DNA of 61,885 nt from Lachnospiraceae bacterium (GCA_900199595.1 FZRB01000025.1:1-61885), one strand, 5' to 3'; shown: positions 29,030-40,585, counted from the first letter of the stretch. The notes: generated by a model not told the origin, from the letters alone. Translations and numbers: made by a program.

Positions 29030-29839
29030 TTAATAATTAAACTTATATACAACAACTGCTGTTCCGTCACCACTCAGGTCTGCAGTTGATTCATTAACTA
29101 TCTGGGCATATTTATTTACATAGAGAACATTTCCGCTGTTCACAATTATATTCACATCTGCATTGGTTGTGAGCATCATCAGACTGTTATCAGTAATGTC
29201 TGCTGATTCGGATACATTTCCGGAAGCGTCCGTAAATGTAGCAGTCGCATCTGTCTCTGTGGCTTCCTCAGGCTTACTCTCAGCCTCCTGCTTTGCCTTT
29301 ATTTCCTCAAGAGTATAACCGGCAGCAGCCAGCTCTTCCTCAGAGATACTGTCAAGATCGATCTTGCTGACATATACTTCTTTAACCCTATGCTTTTCAG
29401 CATCTTCCTTAGCAAGCTTGTCTGCCTCGGATACGCTGTAAAGAGAAAGGATTATATCTGTATGATTAAATTCGTTATAGGTATCAAGATCACTGTACTG
29501 GATGGCTGTTTTGACTATTCCATCCTTTTCCTTGTATTCAACCAGATTTATCTTACTTGCGCCACGCTGTGAATTATAATCATCTATCTCGCTCTTAACA
29601 TGCTTTTCAAGACCTGATATATCAATATCTGAACCATTATAGTCCTCACATGATATTTCAGTTATAGAGCCATTCATGCTGAGCTTCAGCGTATTAGTAT
29701 TTATATCACCAATAGTTGAAGTATTATTTACAGCCGGCTCCACTTCCTCTTCTTCTTTATTAAATAAAGAACAGCCTGTCAGGAAAAGAACAGATGTTAA
29801 ACCTAAAACTATCTTGTATAATCTTTTTTTGATATTCAT
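29030..29839 (-). CDS. lipoprotein of unknown function
   Basis: 269 residues beginning with MNIKKRLYK and a signal peptide ending in the lipobox LTGC, followed by an Asn/Glu-rich linker. The body contains helical Glu/Lys-rich stretches (KAKQEAESKPEEATETD near residues 180-205) and a beta-rich C-terminus with SADITDNSLMML and VIVNSGNVLYVNKYAQI. I do not recognise a domain family. The stop lies 18 bases before the glyQS start, so they are probably cotranscribed. Start ATG 29839 has a weak GGCG ribosome site. Confidence 0.7.
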   Translation of the reverse strand: MNIKKRLYKIVLGLTSVLFLTGCSLFNKEEEEVEPAVNNTSTIGDINTNTLKLSMNGSITEISCEDYNGSDIDISGLEKHVKSEIDDYNSQRGASKINLVEYKEKDGIVKTAIQYSDLDTYNEFNHTDIILSLYSVSEADKLAKEDAEKHRVKEVYVSKIDLDSISEEELAAAGYTLEEIKAKQEAESKPEEATETDATATFTDASGNVSESADITDNSLMMLTTNADVNIIVNSGNVLYVNKYAQIVNESTADLSGDGTAVVVYKFNY

Positions 29840-29929
29840 TTTATCGCCTTTTATTATCGGGTAATTACCCTATATTTATTCAACAGTGTATGATTCTAAC
29901 ACAAAATAAAAACGAATGAAAGAACTAAT

Positions 29930-30673
29930 TTACAGTAATCCCTTCAATATATCCAAAGACTTGAAGGTTCTTTCAGAATGCATGGTCAGATAATCATTGC
30001 TGAGTTTTTCTATTTCATCAAGTACATTTATTGATATATCAAAGCTGTATACAGAAGCTATATCTCTGCTGAGAACAAATCTTATGGCATAGATTGCATC
30101 ATCCGATATACTTCTCGCGCCATTCACCTTATGGACCACCGCATCACATATCATACCGCCGTCCTTAAGGCTTATATGATGAAGGTTCTCACACGTATCA
30201 CTCTTTACACACCGCTCCATCTGAAGCCCCAGTCCTTCTATATCCAGAAGCTTAAGAATAAAGACTGACTTTATAAGCCTCAGGTCCTGTCTGGCATTTA
30301 TTATGGCTTTAAATGTAACGTACAGGAGATTCAGTTCATCCTTCGCCCCTATCCCCTCTTCGGAAAATGCCTGGAGCACCTCACATGCATAGGATGCATA
30401 GGACATTTTTTCTATATCATAAGAAAGCTCAATAAAATTCTCCTTTATATCCGCACTCACAAGGGTATAGGCATTTCTTCCGGGATGTACTGTGAAGCTG
30501 CCCATAACAAACTTCTGGCTCACTGCTGTAAACTGCGAATTCTTTCTTCTTGCTCCATTGGCAAAAACGGTTATCTTCCCCAGCTCGGCAGTAAGGATAA
30601 CAAGTCTTTTATCGTATTCCTTAAGAAGAGATGTATCAAGAACTATTCCGTTGACAGTGACATTATCATACAT
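29930..30673 (-). CDS. recO: DNA repair protein RecO
   Basis: RecO helps load RecA on gaps with RecR in recombinational repair. 247 residues: N-terminal OB domain (MYDNVTVNGIVLDTSLLKEYDKRLVILTAE) and helical C-terminus. A possible partial zinc-type pair is C157/C162 (MERCVKSDTCENLHH); the four-cysteine set of many RecO is incomplete. It sits 22 bases downstream of era, the normal Firmicute order. Start ATG with AGGATG. Confidence 0.9.
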   Translation of the reverse strand: MYDNVTVNGIVLDTSLLKEYDKRLVILTAELGKITVFANGARRKNSQFTAVSQKFVMGSFTVHPGRNAYTLVSADIKENFIELSYDIEKMSYASYACEVLQAFSEEGIGAKDELNLLYVTFKAIINARQDLRLIKSVFILKLLDIEGLGLQMERCVKSDTCENLHHISLKDGGMICDAVVHKVNGARSISDDAIYAIRFVLSRDIASVYSFDISINVLDEIEKLSNDYLTMHSERTFKSLDILKGLL

Positions 30674-30695
30674 AAAATCATCCTAATGTAATCAT

Positions 30696-31661
30696 CTATT
30701 TTTTATACCCGTACTCATCAAGATATAGTGTTTTATCTCTCCAGCCCGGTCTCACCTTTACCCAGAGCTTCAGATTAACTTTCATCTCAAGCATATTTTC
30801 TATATCACGTCTTGCTTCAATTCCGATACGCTTCAGCATGGAACCGTTTTTACCGATGATGATTCCTTTATGACTTTCTCTTTCACATATGATCGTTGCA
30901 TCTATATCAACCAGAGAACCATTCGGTCTGGTCTTCATCTTATCAACTATTACAGCTATACCATGGGGTATTTCCTTGTCCAGATTACGAAGACATTTTT
31001 CTCTAATATACTCGGCGGCTATCTCACGCTCTGTCTCATCAGTGATGGTATCCTCATCATAGTACATCGGTCCCTCCGGAAGAAAGTCGAAAACCCTCTG
31101 CATAAGCTTATCCAGATTCGTGGTCTCTGTAGCGGATACAGAAATCATTTCATCAAAACCGAACTCTTCATTTTCCTGCATATAACTGTTATAGGTATTA
31201 AATGTTTCGGTAATGCGGGAATCATCGGCAGTATCTGATTTATTTACCACCAGGATAACGGGACAGTTGATGGAACCATCCACTCTCTTTTCATTTTTCT
31301 TTCTCAGACCTCTTACGGTCTTACCGATCATCTCAGCTATCAGTCTCTCGCCTGTTCCTATAAATGTAGAAGGCTCGACTATCCACATGATGATGTCCGC
31401 TGTCTTAAGTGAATCCACCGCAGCATCCAGCATGAATTCTCCAAGCTTTGTCTCTGCTTTATTAACACCGGGCGTGTCCAGGAAGATGATCTGACCTCTA
31501 TCGTCAGTATACACCGTCTGTATCTTCTTTCTGGTGGTCTGGGCTCTCTTACTTACTGCGGCAATCTTCATTCCAACCAGATGATTCATTATGGTGGACT
31601 TACCTACATTGGGGCGTCCAAGTATAGCCACAAACCCGGATTTAAACTTTTTATCAGCCAT
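30696..31661 (-). CDS. era: GTPase Era
   Basis: Essential GTPase in 30S assembly and 16S rRNA 3'-end maturation. G1 GRPNVGKS (15-22), G3 DTPGVNKAE, G4 NKSD, and a C-terminal KH domain with HKGIIIGKNGSMLKRIG. 321 residues, slightly above the usual 300, with a basic loop (RGLRKKNEKRVDGS) inserted before G4. A GAGGT ribosome site precedes ATG 31661. Lies with recO. Confidence 0.96.
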   Translation of the reverse strand: MADKKFKSGFVAILGRPNVGKSTIMNHLVGMKIAAVSKRAQTTRKKIQTVYTDDRGQIIFLDTPGVNKAETKLGEFMLDAAVDSLKTADIIMWIVEPSTFIGTGERLIAEMIGKTVRGLRKKNEKRVDGSINCPVILVVNKSDTADDSRITETFNTYNSYMQENEEFGFDEMISVSATETTNLDKLMQRVFDFLPEGPMYYDEDTITDETEREIAAEYIREKCLRNLDKEIPHGIAVIVDKMKTRPNGSLVDIDATIICERESHKGIIIGKNGSMLKRIGIEARRDIENMLEMKVNLKLWVKVRPGWRDKTLYLDEYGYKK

Positions 31662-31680
31662 TATATAACCTCACAAAATA

Positions 31681-31745
31681 TGACAGCAGTGAACCAGGTT
31701 CACTTTTGTCATAAGATGACAGTTTGAACCTGGTTCAACTGTCAT
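31681..31745 (-). terminator. two tandem terminator hairpins
   Basis: tgaca...gtgaacc/ggttcac...tgtca (31681-31711) and gatgacagtttgaacc/ggttcaactgtcatc (31714-31745), both of the family with a TTGAACC-GGTTCAA core. The second abuts the M16 peptidase stop and its minus-strand side shows only weak T-runs. The plus strand has a TTTTTTAA run beyond 31745. Confidence 0.7.
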
Positions 31746-31750
31746 CTTTT

Positions 31751-34732
31751 TTAATATAATTTCGTAATTTCTTTAAACAGGTCGGAGGATTCGTTTATCT
31801 TGTCTTCGCTGCCGACTGCGCAAATGACATCACTGTCTGCAATGGTCTGAACATATGGAGCAAGTCCTCTGATTGTTTCCTGTGTAGCAGTCAGGATTGC
31901 ATCTCTTGATTTTTGTCTTTCTTCATCAGTTATACCGCAGATATAGCAGCTGAAGGAGAACATTCCCTCCATGAGCGGAGTCATCGGAGCATCCATCTTG
32001 GCTATAGTTCCGATTATATACTTGACCATATCTCTGTCGGAGCAGTCAAAGCTCTCTACGTATTTAACAGCGTCCTTGTATATCTGATAGGTTTCTCCGA
32101 GATTAGGATCTCTGTATGATGTCATAAATGCGAAACCGCTTCTTGTGAAATCACACATAGCACCATAAGCACCACCCTTAACTCTTACGTTAATCCATAG
32201 ATAATCATAGGAGAAAATAGTCTGAAGAACATTCAGAGCTCCGTTATATTCAAGTCCTGCATTTTTGAAGTTGGCGGCTGTAGCAACATACTGTACCTTT
32301 GAAGCTGTTTTGAAGCCTTCATTTTTTACCACCAGCTCAGGAACCATTTTTTTATCTTCAACATCTGCATCACTTATATCTGAAAGCAGCTTACCCAGAC
32401 TGTCTTCAAGAGCGGAAAGCTCATTCTTTGATGTATATGATATGGTCAGCGCTTTCTTTCTGAATATCTTATTATATAGTCGTTTAAGGTCCTCAGCCAG
32501 TTCATCATAGATTTCATCAAGATTCTTATCTACGTAGTCGATGAATCTGTAGTAATCCACACCATCAAGAGCTTCCATAATCTTCATTCCGTTCAGAACA
32601 TATGAACCGGCTCTGCTTCTTGTGGTAACATGACCGCCCTCTACCAGAGTATTCTTTCCTGCCGCCTTTATCTCGGATATTATCTCTCTTATCCTCTTCT
32701 TATCAGTGATATGGGAGGAGGTGATTATCTCATGAATCAGCTTTATGCCTTCAGCAACCTTATCATCAAAGGTCTTGGTCTTACAGAGTGCATAAACAAA
32801 ATCACCATCATTTGCGAACATGGTTCCAAGTGTAAAAGCGACTCCTCCGGTATTCAGATTAATAAGTGTGGACAGCTCATTATAGGTATGCTCATCAGTA
32901 TCAACGTATTTGAGAAGCTCAAACAGAAGCTCTGCCTTGCTCAGATCCTCATAATCCAGATCATCTATTCTGAAATACATATCAAGGTAAGAAATACCAT
33001 TAGTGAAAATGTCATGCCTGATGGTCTTTATTCCACACACACTTTCCTCACTGTTTACAATGTTTCTTATCTTCTTATCAATATCATCTATACTGAGAAG
33101 CGGTATCGTTGCAAGCTCTTCAGGAGTTGATGGTTCTGTCTGATATGCTTTTAAATGTGCTGTATCCTCTATAAGCTTTTCGATTTCTTCCTGAGATAAT
33201 GTCTTCTTGTACTCTGCCATCTTCTCAGCAAGCTCAATATCCTTCTTCTGGTTAAGTCCGACTGCAGGAACTCCCGTTACAAAAGCCTTATGATTGTTGT
33301 TCAGGATTTCGCTTTCTATCAGCTGCTCAAAGAAGCCCTTTGATTTATCCTCAGGGTTAAGAAGATTTTCGTTTATTCCCTTTCTCAGGTAATCATAAAC
33401 TCCCTGAACTGAGAATTTATCCTGAACCAGCTTGTCATCGTATAACCAGCTTTCAAAGGCATCAAGTCCCAGAGCAAGTCCCTTAGGGAATCTGCCAAAG
33501 CTTGCCTCCTTAGCACGGAATTCATAATTATTCAGAGCAGCCTCAAGAGCAAGCTTATTCAGACCGTTCTCAACATAGCTTCTAAGCTCTGATTCTATTA
33601 TCTCTACAAACTTATCCTGATCTTTTTCGTCAGCTTCTCTTGCAACAACGGTAAACATAGGCTGACGCATGGAGCTGTCATACTGTGCTTCCACATCAGA
33701 GCAGATACCGGAATCTATTATCTTCTTCTTAAGAGGCGCTCCCGGAGAATCTATAAGAATAAACTGAAGTATATTCATTGCTTCTGTAAGAGTTTTATTT
33801 TTGCTCTCACCAAGCACTACGTTATAAGTTAAGATGGAATTCTTCTCCAGTTCTTCTTCATCTGCAACTGAGTATTCTGTAATACATTTTACAGGCTCAT
33901 CAAATGCGCCCTGCATCGGTATTTCTGAAGGCACATAGAGATAATCATAATCACTTAAATATTCTTCATCTATATATTTAAGCTGCTCAGCAGGATTGAT
34001 ATTTCCATACAGATAAATGTAGCTGTTTGACGGATGATAATAATTTTTATGATAATCAAGATATTCCTCTCTGGTAAGAGTCGGAATAACATCCGGATTT
34101 CCACCCGAATCAACACTATATACAGTGTCAGGATAAAGCTTCTGATTGATCACATTTGCAAGCACACTATCCGGAGAAGAATATACGCCACGCATTTCAT
34201 TATAAACTACACCGTTTATGATTATGTCAGAATCCTTATCAGCCAGCTCGTAGTGCCAGCCTTCCTGCTTAAATATCTCTTCCCTTGAATAAATATTGGG
34301 ATTAAAAACAGCATCCAGATATACATCCATAAGGTTATGAAAATCCTTATCATTACAGCTGGCTATCGGATACACAGTCTTATCTCCAAATGTCATGGCA
34401 TTCAGAAATGTATTGAGAGACCCCTTAGCCAGCTCTACAAAAGGATCCTTAGCCGGATATTTCTTGGAACCGCAAAGAACCGTATGCTCAACTATATGCT
34501 GTATTCCCTTTGAATTAGTAGGCGGAGTTCTGAAACCGATGGCAAATACTTTGTTATCCTCATCATTTACTACAACAGACACCCTCGCCTTAGTTTTGTT
34601 ATGTGATAAAACAAAGCCTGTTCCATTTACCTCAGCGAGATCATTTATCTGCTCAATAGTATATGTTCCAAGCTTTTCAAGTTCTTCTTTAAAATTTTTA
34701 ATTATCTCTGAATCAACACTATACTTACTCAA
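31751..34732 (-). CDS. M16 family metallopeptidase (presequence protease type)
   Basis: 993 residues from a TTG codon at 34732 (AAAGGAGAG 5 bases upstream); a longer ATG frame to 34804 has no ribosome site. The M16C signature HxxEH (HIVEH, 79-83) is present, with the active-site lobe GSLNTFLNAMTFGDKTVYP (about 106-124). The four-lobe clamshell with M16C-associated domains spans the rest. It resembles the PreP/Zn-dependent cytosolic insulinases that degrade unstructured peptides. No signal peptide, so cytosolic. A separate tandem terminator precedes era. Confidence 0.9.
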   Translation of the reverse strand: MSKYSVDSEIIKNFKEELEKLGTYTIEQINDLAEVNGTGFVLSHNKTKARVSVVVNDEDNKVFAIGFRTPPTNSKGIQHIVEHTVLCGSKKYPAKDPFVELAKGSLNTFLNAMTFGDKTVYPIASCNDKDFHNLMDVYLDAVFNPNIYSREEIFKQEGWHYELADKDSDIIINGVVYNEMRGVYSSPDSVLANVINQKLYPDTVYSVDSGGNPDVIPTLTREEYLDYHKNYYHPSNSYIYLYGNINPAEQLKYIDEEYLSDYDYLYVPSEIPMQGAFDEPVKCITEYSVADEEELEKNSILTYNVVLGESKNKTLTEAMNILQFILIDSPGAPLKKKIIDSGICSDVEAQYDSSMRQPMFTVVAREADEKDQDKFVEIIESELRSYVENGLNKLALEAALNNYEFRAKEASFGRFPKGLALGLDAFESWLYDDKLVQDKFSVQGVYDYLRKGINENLLNPEDKSKGFFEQLIESEILNNNHKAFVTGVPAVGLNQKKDIELAEKMAEYKKTLSQEEIEKLIEDTAHLKAYQTEPSTPEELATIPLLSIDDIDKKIRNIVNSEESVCGIKTIRHDIFTNGISYLDMYFRIDDLDYEDLSKAELLFELLKYVDTDEHTYNELSTLINLNTGGVAFTLGTMFANDGDFVYALCKTKTFDDKVAEGIKLIHEIITSSHITDKKRIREIISEIKAAGKNTLVEGGHVTTRSRAGSYVLNGMKIMEALDGVDYYRFIDYVDKNLDEIYDELAEDLKRLYNKIFRKKALTISYTSKNELSALEDSLGKLLSDISDADVEDKKMVPELVVKNEGFKTASKVQYVATAANFKNAGLEYNGALNVLQTIFSYDYLWINVRVKGGAYGAMCDFTRSGFAFMTSYRDPNLGETYQIYKDAVKYVESFDCSDRDMVKYIIGTIAKMDAPMTPLMEGMFSFSCYICGITDEERQKSRDAILTATQETIRGLAPYVQTIADSDVICAVGSEDKINESSDLFKEITKLY

Positions 34733-34751
34733 AATCGCTCTCCTTTTAAAT

Positions 34752-35192
34752 TTATTTAAATGAATATGGCAGCAGCTCTGAAAGCTTATACAACTTATAA
34801 TCATCTACTGATTTTGCCACAATAACATATATATCACCTGACTCCGGAAGAAACTCCGAAAGCACCTGTCTGCATGCACCACATGGATAGGCATAATCCG
34901 TCTTGATTTTTGAAGAAGCATCCACATCAGCTTCAGACTCAACCAGAGGACCACCCACTATGGCTATTGCATCAATATGACGCTGACCTGAACTTACCGC
35001 CTTGAAGATAGCAGTTCTCTCAGCGCAGTTGGTAAGACCGTAGGAAGCATTCTCCACATTACAGCCGGTGAAAATATTACCGGAAGGAACAATCAGAGCT
35101 GCCCCAACCAGATAATTAGAATATGGCGCATAAGCCATCTGACGGGCTTTCTGTGCTTCCTCAATCAGGAGTTTTATAACATCTTCTCTCAA
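34752..35192 (-). CDS. cdd: cytidine deaminase
   Basis: Deaminates cytidine and deoxycytidine to uridine in pyrimidine salvage. The zinc ligand and proton shuttle are Cys56-Ala57-Glu58 (CAE), the other zinc ligands Cys104 and Cys107 in PCGACRQVLSEF. 146 residues, a homotetrameric short form. The start is a TTG at 35192 preceded by GGGGG; no ATG fits. The M16 peptidase starts 19 bases downstream. Confidence 0.93.
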   Translation of the reverse strand: MREDVIKLLIEEAQKARQMAYAPYSNYLVGAALIVPSGNIFTGCNVENASYGLTNCAERTAIFKAVSSGQRHIDAIAIVGGPLVESEADVDASSKIKTDYAYPCGACRQVLSEFLPESGDIYVIVAKSVDDYKLYKLSELLPYSFK

Positions 35193-35283
35193 AATAAATA
35201 TCCCCCAGTAAAATCAATTTACAAATCAATATTCTATAACATAAAGATGTATTTTTCAATTGTAGACTTTATTGTACATTATT
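35193..35283. other. AT-rich spacer upstream of cdd
   Basis: The first part of the 660-base non-coding block between cdd and groEL. It carries two attgtacatt/attgtacat repeats and no open frame of note; it probably holds the cdd promoter. The rest of the block is the structured elements listed next. Confidence 0.5.
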
Positions 35284-35522
35284 GTACATGATTTGTAATT
35301 AGTATACTCATGAATCACGCTAGTGATTTTCTAAATTCTTTGAGACACCTTCTGCGAGTTAAAAACCGCTCGGCTTTAACTCGTCCAAATGCCCTTTATC
35401 ATATAAGGAAGGCATTTGGACTTCAGACAATATCGCTCGCGGTATAACTCGCGAAGCTATCTCTTCGAATTTGACGAAAATCAAGCTATCGATTCATTGA
35501 GTATACTAATCACAAATCATGT
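35284..35522. repeat. hairpin-rich element bounded by a 33-bp inverted repeat
   Basis: Ends 35284-35316 (tacatgatttgtaattagta...) and 35490-35522 are near-perfect inverted copies (about 30 of 33 bases). Between them are further stems: cgagttaaa/tttaactcg (35355-35383), ccaaatgcc/ggcatttgg (35386-35420) and cgctcgcgg...ctcgcgaagc. The layout is that of a MITE or palindromic extragenic element. No transposase gene is present. Confidence 0.8.
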
Positions 35523-35577
35523 ATCTACGTATCGTTGTGAACAATACTTTTCTCGCAGTCACGAAATGATACGTTAA

Positions 35578-35770
35578 GTCGCGAACGAACTGACGTAGCT
35601 GGACACGAGTGTATGCCTGAGGGACCATAAGCGGTCTGTTCACTTAGCGATTCAGACATCTGCTTTTTAGATGGCTGAGAGCTTAGTGAGCCTAGGGCAC
35701 CGCGCCTGTGCGCAAGCAGTGTCCTCTCAGGCATATCATCTCGTGACAGCGAAGTTACAGCTCGACGCGG
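35578..35770. repeat. structured non-coding element, copy A (3' of groEL)
   Basis: Related to a second element at 56335-56540. The ends form a 14-bp stem tatgcctgagggac / gtcctctcaggcata, enclosing catct/agatg and conserved cttagcgattcagac and ggctgagagcttag strings. Differences between the copies preserve pairing (catctgc/gcaggtg in the other). A frame reading 35525-35791 on the minus strand is a shadow of this element. Confidence 0.75.
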
Positions 35771-35783
35771 AAAAAATCTAAAA

Positions 35784-35819
35784 AAAGACACCTAAGCAAA
35801 TTATTTGCCAGGTGTCTTT
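35784..35819 (-). terminator. terminator of groEL
   Basis: aaagacacct/aggtgtcttt stem followed on the minus strand by TTTTTTAGATTTTTT. 35 bases after the groEL stop. Confidence 0.9.
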
Positions 35820-35853
35820 ATTTCTATTTCTCATCTATTAACGAAGGATTTTC

Positions 35854-37476
<1,623 letters not shown>

Positions 37477-37496
37477 TTAATTTCGCCTCCAATTTA

Positions 37497-37878
<382 letters not shown>

Positions 37879-37888
37879 CACAAATCAT

Positions 37889-37916
37889 ATTGTAACACTT
37901 CTTTAAGAAAAATCAA
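37889..37916 (-). promoter_or_regulatory. promoter of groESL
   Basis: TTGATT (37911-37916) and TACAAT (37889-37894) with a 16-base spacer on the minus strand, the -35 abutting the ogg terminator stem. Consensus-based prediction. Confidence 0.6.
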
Positions 37917-37952
37917 CCCCAAAATCAAACTTTTTACAATTTGACTTTGGGG
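37917..37952 (-). terminator. terminator of the glycosylase gene, abutting the groES promoter
   Basis: ccccaaaatcaaa/tttgactttgggg stem followed on the minus strand by TTGATTTTTCTT, whose TTGATT is also the best -35 candidate of groESL. Confidence 0.75.
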
Positions 37953-37968
37953 CACTGTAAATCAATAA

Positions 37969-38880
37969 TTACTTAACGCCTATTCTGTTTTTCTGTCCAT
38001 ACATAAAGAGATACTGCTGGGCATAACCGGCATACTGGCCGAAGCGCTTCTTAGCATCTTCTTCTATTATACTCTTAGGAGTATCAGCCTCATCATAGTA
38101 GAGATACTCACATATCCTTTTCATCCATACATCAACAGGAAATGCGTTTCTTCTTCCGAGTCCGAAGAGCATTACACAGTTTGCAACCTTCTCGCCGACG
38201 CCATGGATAGTCATAAGAAGATCTCTTGTCGAATCATCATCAAGGTTTGACAGCTTTTCTGCTGATATGGTTCCGTAAAATACCTTTTCAGCCGCATCCT
38301 TGATGTAAGGAGCCCTGAAACCGCATTTTGACATTCTGATCTCATCCTCTGTAGCATTGATGAGTTGCTCAGCATTTGGGAAAAATGAATCAAATTCCGA
38401 ACTGAGCCTGTCGATCATTGTAACATCAAACTTCGTTCCCAGCTCAGTAGACAGATTATTCACTACCTGCTTTATCTGAGGAATCTGCTTATTCTGAGAA
38501 ATGATAAACGAAATAAGCGTTTCAAAAAAATCCTGATTAAGAATCCTGATTCCGCTGTTTTCCTCAATGATACTTTCCAGTCTTGGATCAGCCTGAATAA
38601 TACGCTGCTTGATCTGGGCATAATCCCGGTCCAGATCAAAGTAGTCTTTCCATATAGTCTGATATTCCCAGTCCTCAGTATTAAAGAAGATCAGTTTTAC
38701 ACCATCTGAAGAAGGTTCTTCCTTAATATGTAGAATCCGGTTCCTGGCTACTATCTCATATTCATATTCATCTGGATTTAATCCATTATCAGTTCTTGCA
38801 AAATGAAAGCATTGTCCACATTCAAGCACCTGATTGAGATGAAAATCCTTTACATTATCAAGCACATAATTCTTGTTCAT
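37969..38880 (-). CDS. ogg: Ogg-type DNA glycosylase/AP lyase
   Basis: HhH-GPD glycosylase that removes 8-oxoguanine. The N-terminal beta domain (MNKNYVLDNVKDFHLNQVLECGQCF) precedes the HhH region; the helix-hairpin-helix MTIHGVGEKVANCVML carries the catalytic Lys231, and Asp250 in FPVDVWM activates the hydrolysis. This arrangement (GVGxKVAxC ... PVDV) is the Ogg1 pattern rather than AlkA or MutY, and no Fe-S cluster cysteines are seen. 303 residues. Probably in the glnS transcript. Confidence 0.9.
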   Translation of the reverse strand: MNKNYVLDNVKDFHLNQVLECGQCFHFARTDNGLNPDEYEYEIVARNRILHIKEEPSSDGVKLIFFNTEDWEYQTIWKDYFDLDRDYAQIKQRIIQADPRLESIIEENSGIRILNQDFFETLISFIISQNKQIPQIKQVVNNLSTELGTKFDVTMIDRLSSEFDSFFPNAEQLINATEDEIRMSKCGFRAPYIKDAAEKVFYGTISAEKLSNLDDDSTRDLLMTIHGVGEKVANCVMLFGLGRRNAFPVDVWMKRICEYLYYDEADTPKSIIEEDAKKRFGQYAGYAQQYLFMYGQKNRIGVK

Positions 38881-38921
38881 ATCTACTCCTGAAATGAGTC
38901 AAAACGAAACTAACCTTTGAC

Positions 38922-40583
38922 TCACTGTGCCGGTTTGTATGAGCTCTTAAGGCCTACCACTCGGTTAAATACCATTTTCTCAGCGGTAGAGTCCTTTATA
39001 TCTACAACAAAATATCCGTTACGGATATACTGTACATGGTCTCCCGGTTTAAGCTCTGCAGAAGCAGCCTCCAGCTTCGCATTTACGACCTCGAGAGAAT
39101 TAGGATTGAAGTTAAGGGTACCATCCTCATTCAGCTTGCCCTTTTCTTCGTCTATCAGATTCTCATATAGTCTAACCTCAGCATCTATCGCATCTGCTGC
39201 GTTAACCCAGTGAATTGTTCCTTTAACCTTACGTCCCTCGAAGCCGCTTCCGGACCTGGTCTCAGGATCATAGGTACAGTGTACCTCAGTAACATTACCC
39301 TCGGCATCCTTTTCGAAGCCGGTACATTTTACGAAATAAGCTCCCTTAAGGCGGACCTCATTACCAGGGAATAATCTGAAGTACTTGCGTGGCGGCTCCT
39401 CCATGAAGTCGTCAGCTTCTATATAAAGCTCTCTGGAAAATGTAATCTTTCTCATTCCTGCTTCCGGATCATCTGAATTGTTCTCTATTTCGAACTCTTC
39501 TGTCTGTCCCTCAGGATAGTTATCGATTATCAGCTTAACAGGTTTAAGAACTCCCATATATCTAGGTGCCTTAGGCTTAAGATCTTCTCTTATGCAGTAC
39601 TCAAGCATTGCATAATCACATGAACCCTGGGACTTGGATATACCTGCAAGCTCCATGAAGCTTTTGATCGATTCAGGAGTAAAGCCTCTTCTTCTGAGTG
39701 CAGCAAGTGATACCAGACGTGGATCATCCCATCCGTCTACCACACCATCCTCAACAAGCTTCTTGATATATCTCTTTCCTGTAACCACATTTGTCAGATA
39801 AAGCTTTGAGAATTCTATCTGCTGTGGTGGATTAGGATACTCCAGTTCCTCTACAACCCAGTTATAAAGTGGTCTGTGGTCTTCAAACTCAAGTGTACAG
39901 AGTGAATGTGTTACTCCCTCTATAGCATCCTCGATAGGATGAGCAAAATCATACATAGGATAGATGAGCCACTTGTCACCTGTGTTATGATGTGTCATTC
40001 TTGCTATACGATAGATAACAGGATCACGCATGTTGATATTAGGTGATGCCATGTCGATCTTTGCACGAAGAACCTTGGAACCGTCTTCGAACTGTCCATC
40101 CTTCATAGCCTCAAACAGCTCAAGATTTTCTTCTACAGATCTGTCTCTATAAGGGCTGTTCTTTCCGGGCTCTGTAAGTGTACCTCTGTACTGTCTTATC
40201 TCTTCTGCTGTAAGATCATCTACATAAGCCTTACCCTTTTTAATCAGCTTGACAGCAGCTTCATACATCTGATCAAAATAGTTTGATGCATAAAGCACCT
40301 CACCTCTGAAATCAGCTCCGAGCCATTTAACATCCTCTATTATGGAATCAACAAACTCCTCTTTTTCCTTTGTAGGGTTTGTATCATCAAAACGAAGATT
40401 AAACTGTCCGCCGTACTCTGCTGCAATACCTGAATTAAGAAGTATGGATTTGGCATGTCCTATATGAAGATAACCATTTGGTTCCGGTGGAAATCTGGTG
40501 ACTATCTTCGAAACCTTTCCTTCTTCCAGATCCTTATCTATAATGTTTTCAATAAAATTCTTTGACTTAACTTCTTCAGGCAT
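38922..40583 (-). CDS. glnS: glutaminyl-tRNA synthetase
   Basis: Class I synthetase. HIGH-type [15 protein letters not shown] at about 31-45, INNT-type [17 protein letters not shown], and the KMSKS region replaced by the [15 protein letters not shown] context typical of GlnRS/GluRS, then [18 protein letters not shown] and a C-terminal beta-barrel anticodon domain. 553 residues; full length. Direct charging of tRNA-Gln with glutamine would bypass GatCAB, notable for a Firmicute though found in Clostridia. GAGGAGG ribosome site; separates by 2 bases from the cohesin-like gene. Confidence 0.95.
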   Translation of the reverse strand: MPEEVKSKNFIENIIDKDLEEGKVSKIVTRFPPEPNGYLHIGHAKSILLNSGIAAEYGGQFNLRFDDTNPTKEKEEFVDSIIEDVKWLGADFRGEVLYASNYFDQMYEAAVKLIKKGKAYVDDLTAEEIRQYRGTLTEPGKNSPYRDRSVEENLELFEAMKDGQFEDGSKVLRAKIDMASPNINMRDPVIYRIARMTHHNTGDKWLIYPMYDFAHPIEDAIEGVTHSLCTLEFEDHRPLYNWVVEELEYPNPPQQIEFSKLYLTNVVTGKRYIKKLVEDGVVDGWDDPRLVSLAALRRRGFTPESIKSFMELAGISKSQGSCDYAMLEYCIREDLKPKAPRYMGVLKPVKLIIDNYPEGQTEEFEIENNSDDPEAGMRKITFSRELYIEADDFMEEPPRKYFRLFPGNEVRLKGAYFVKCTGFEKDAEGNVTEVHCTYDPETRSGSGFEGRKVKGTIHWVNAADAIDAEVRLYENLIDEEKGKLNEDGTLNFNPNSLEVVNAKLEAASAELKPGDHVQYIRNGYFVVDIKDSTAEKMVFNRVVGLKSSYKPAQ

Positions 40584-40585
40584 AA

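Noticed and set aside
35525-35791. Minus-strand reading frame of 88 codons near groEL
   Set aside because: It coincides with the structured element copy A; a comparable frame (56222-56416) exists on copy B and shares the same repeat-derived peptide. RNA or DNA structure explains the likeness better than coding.
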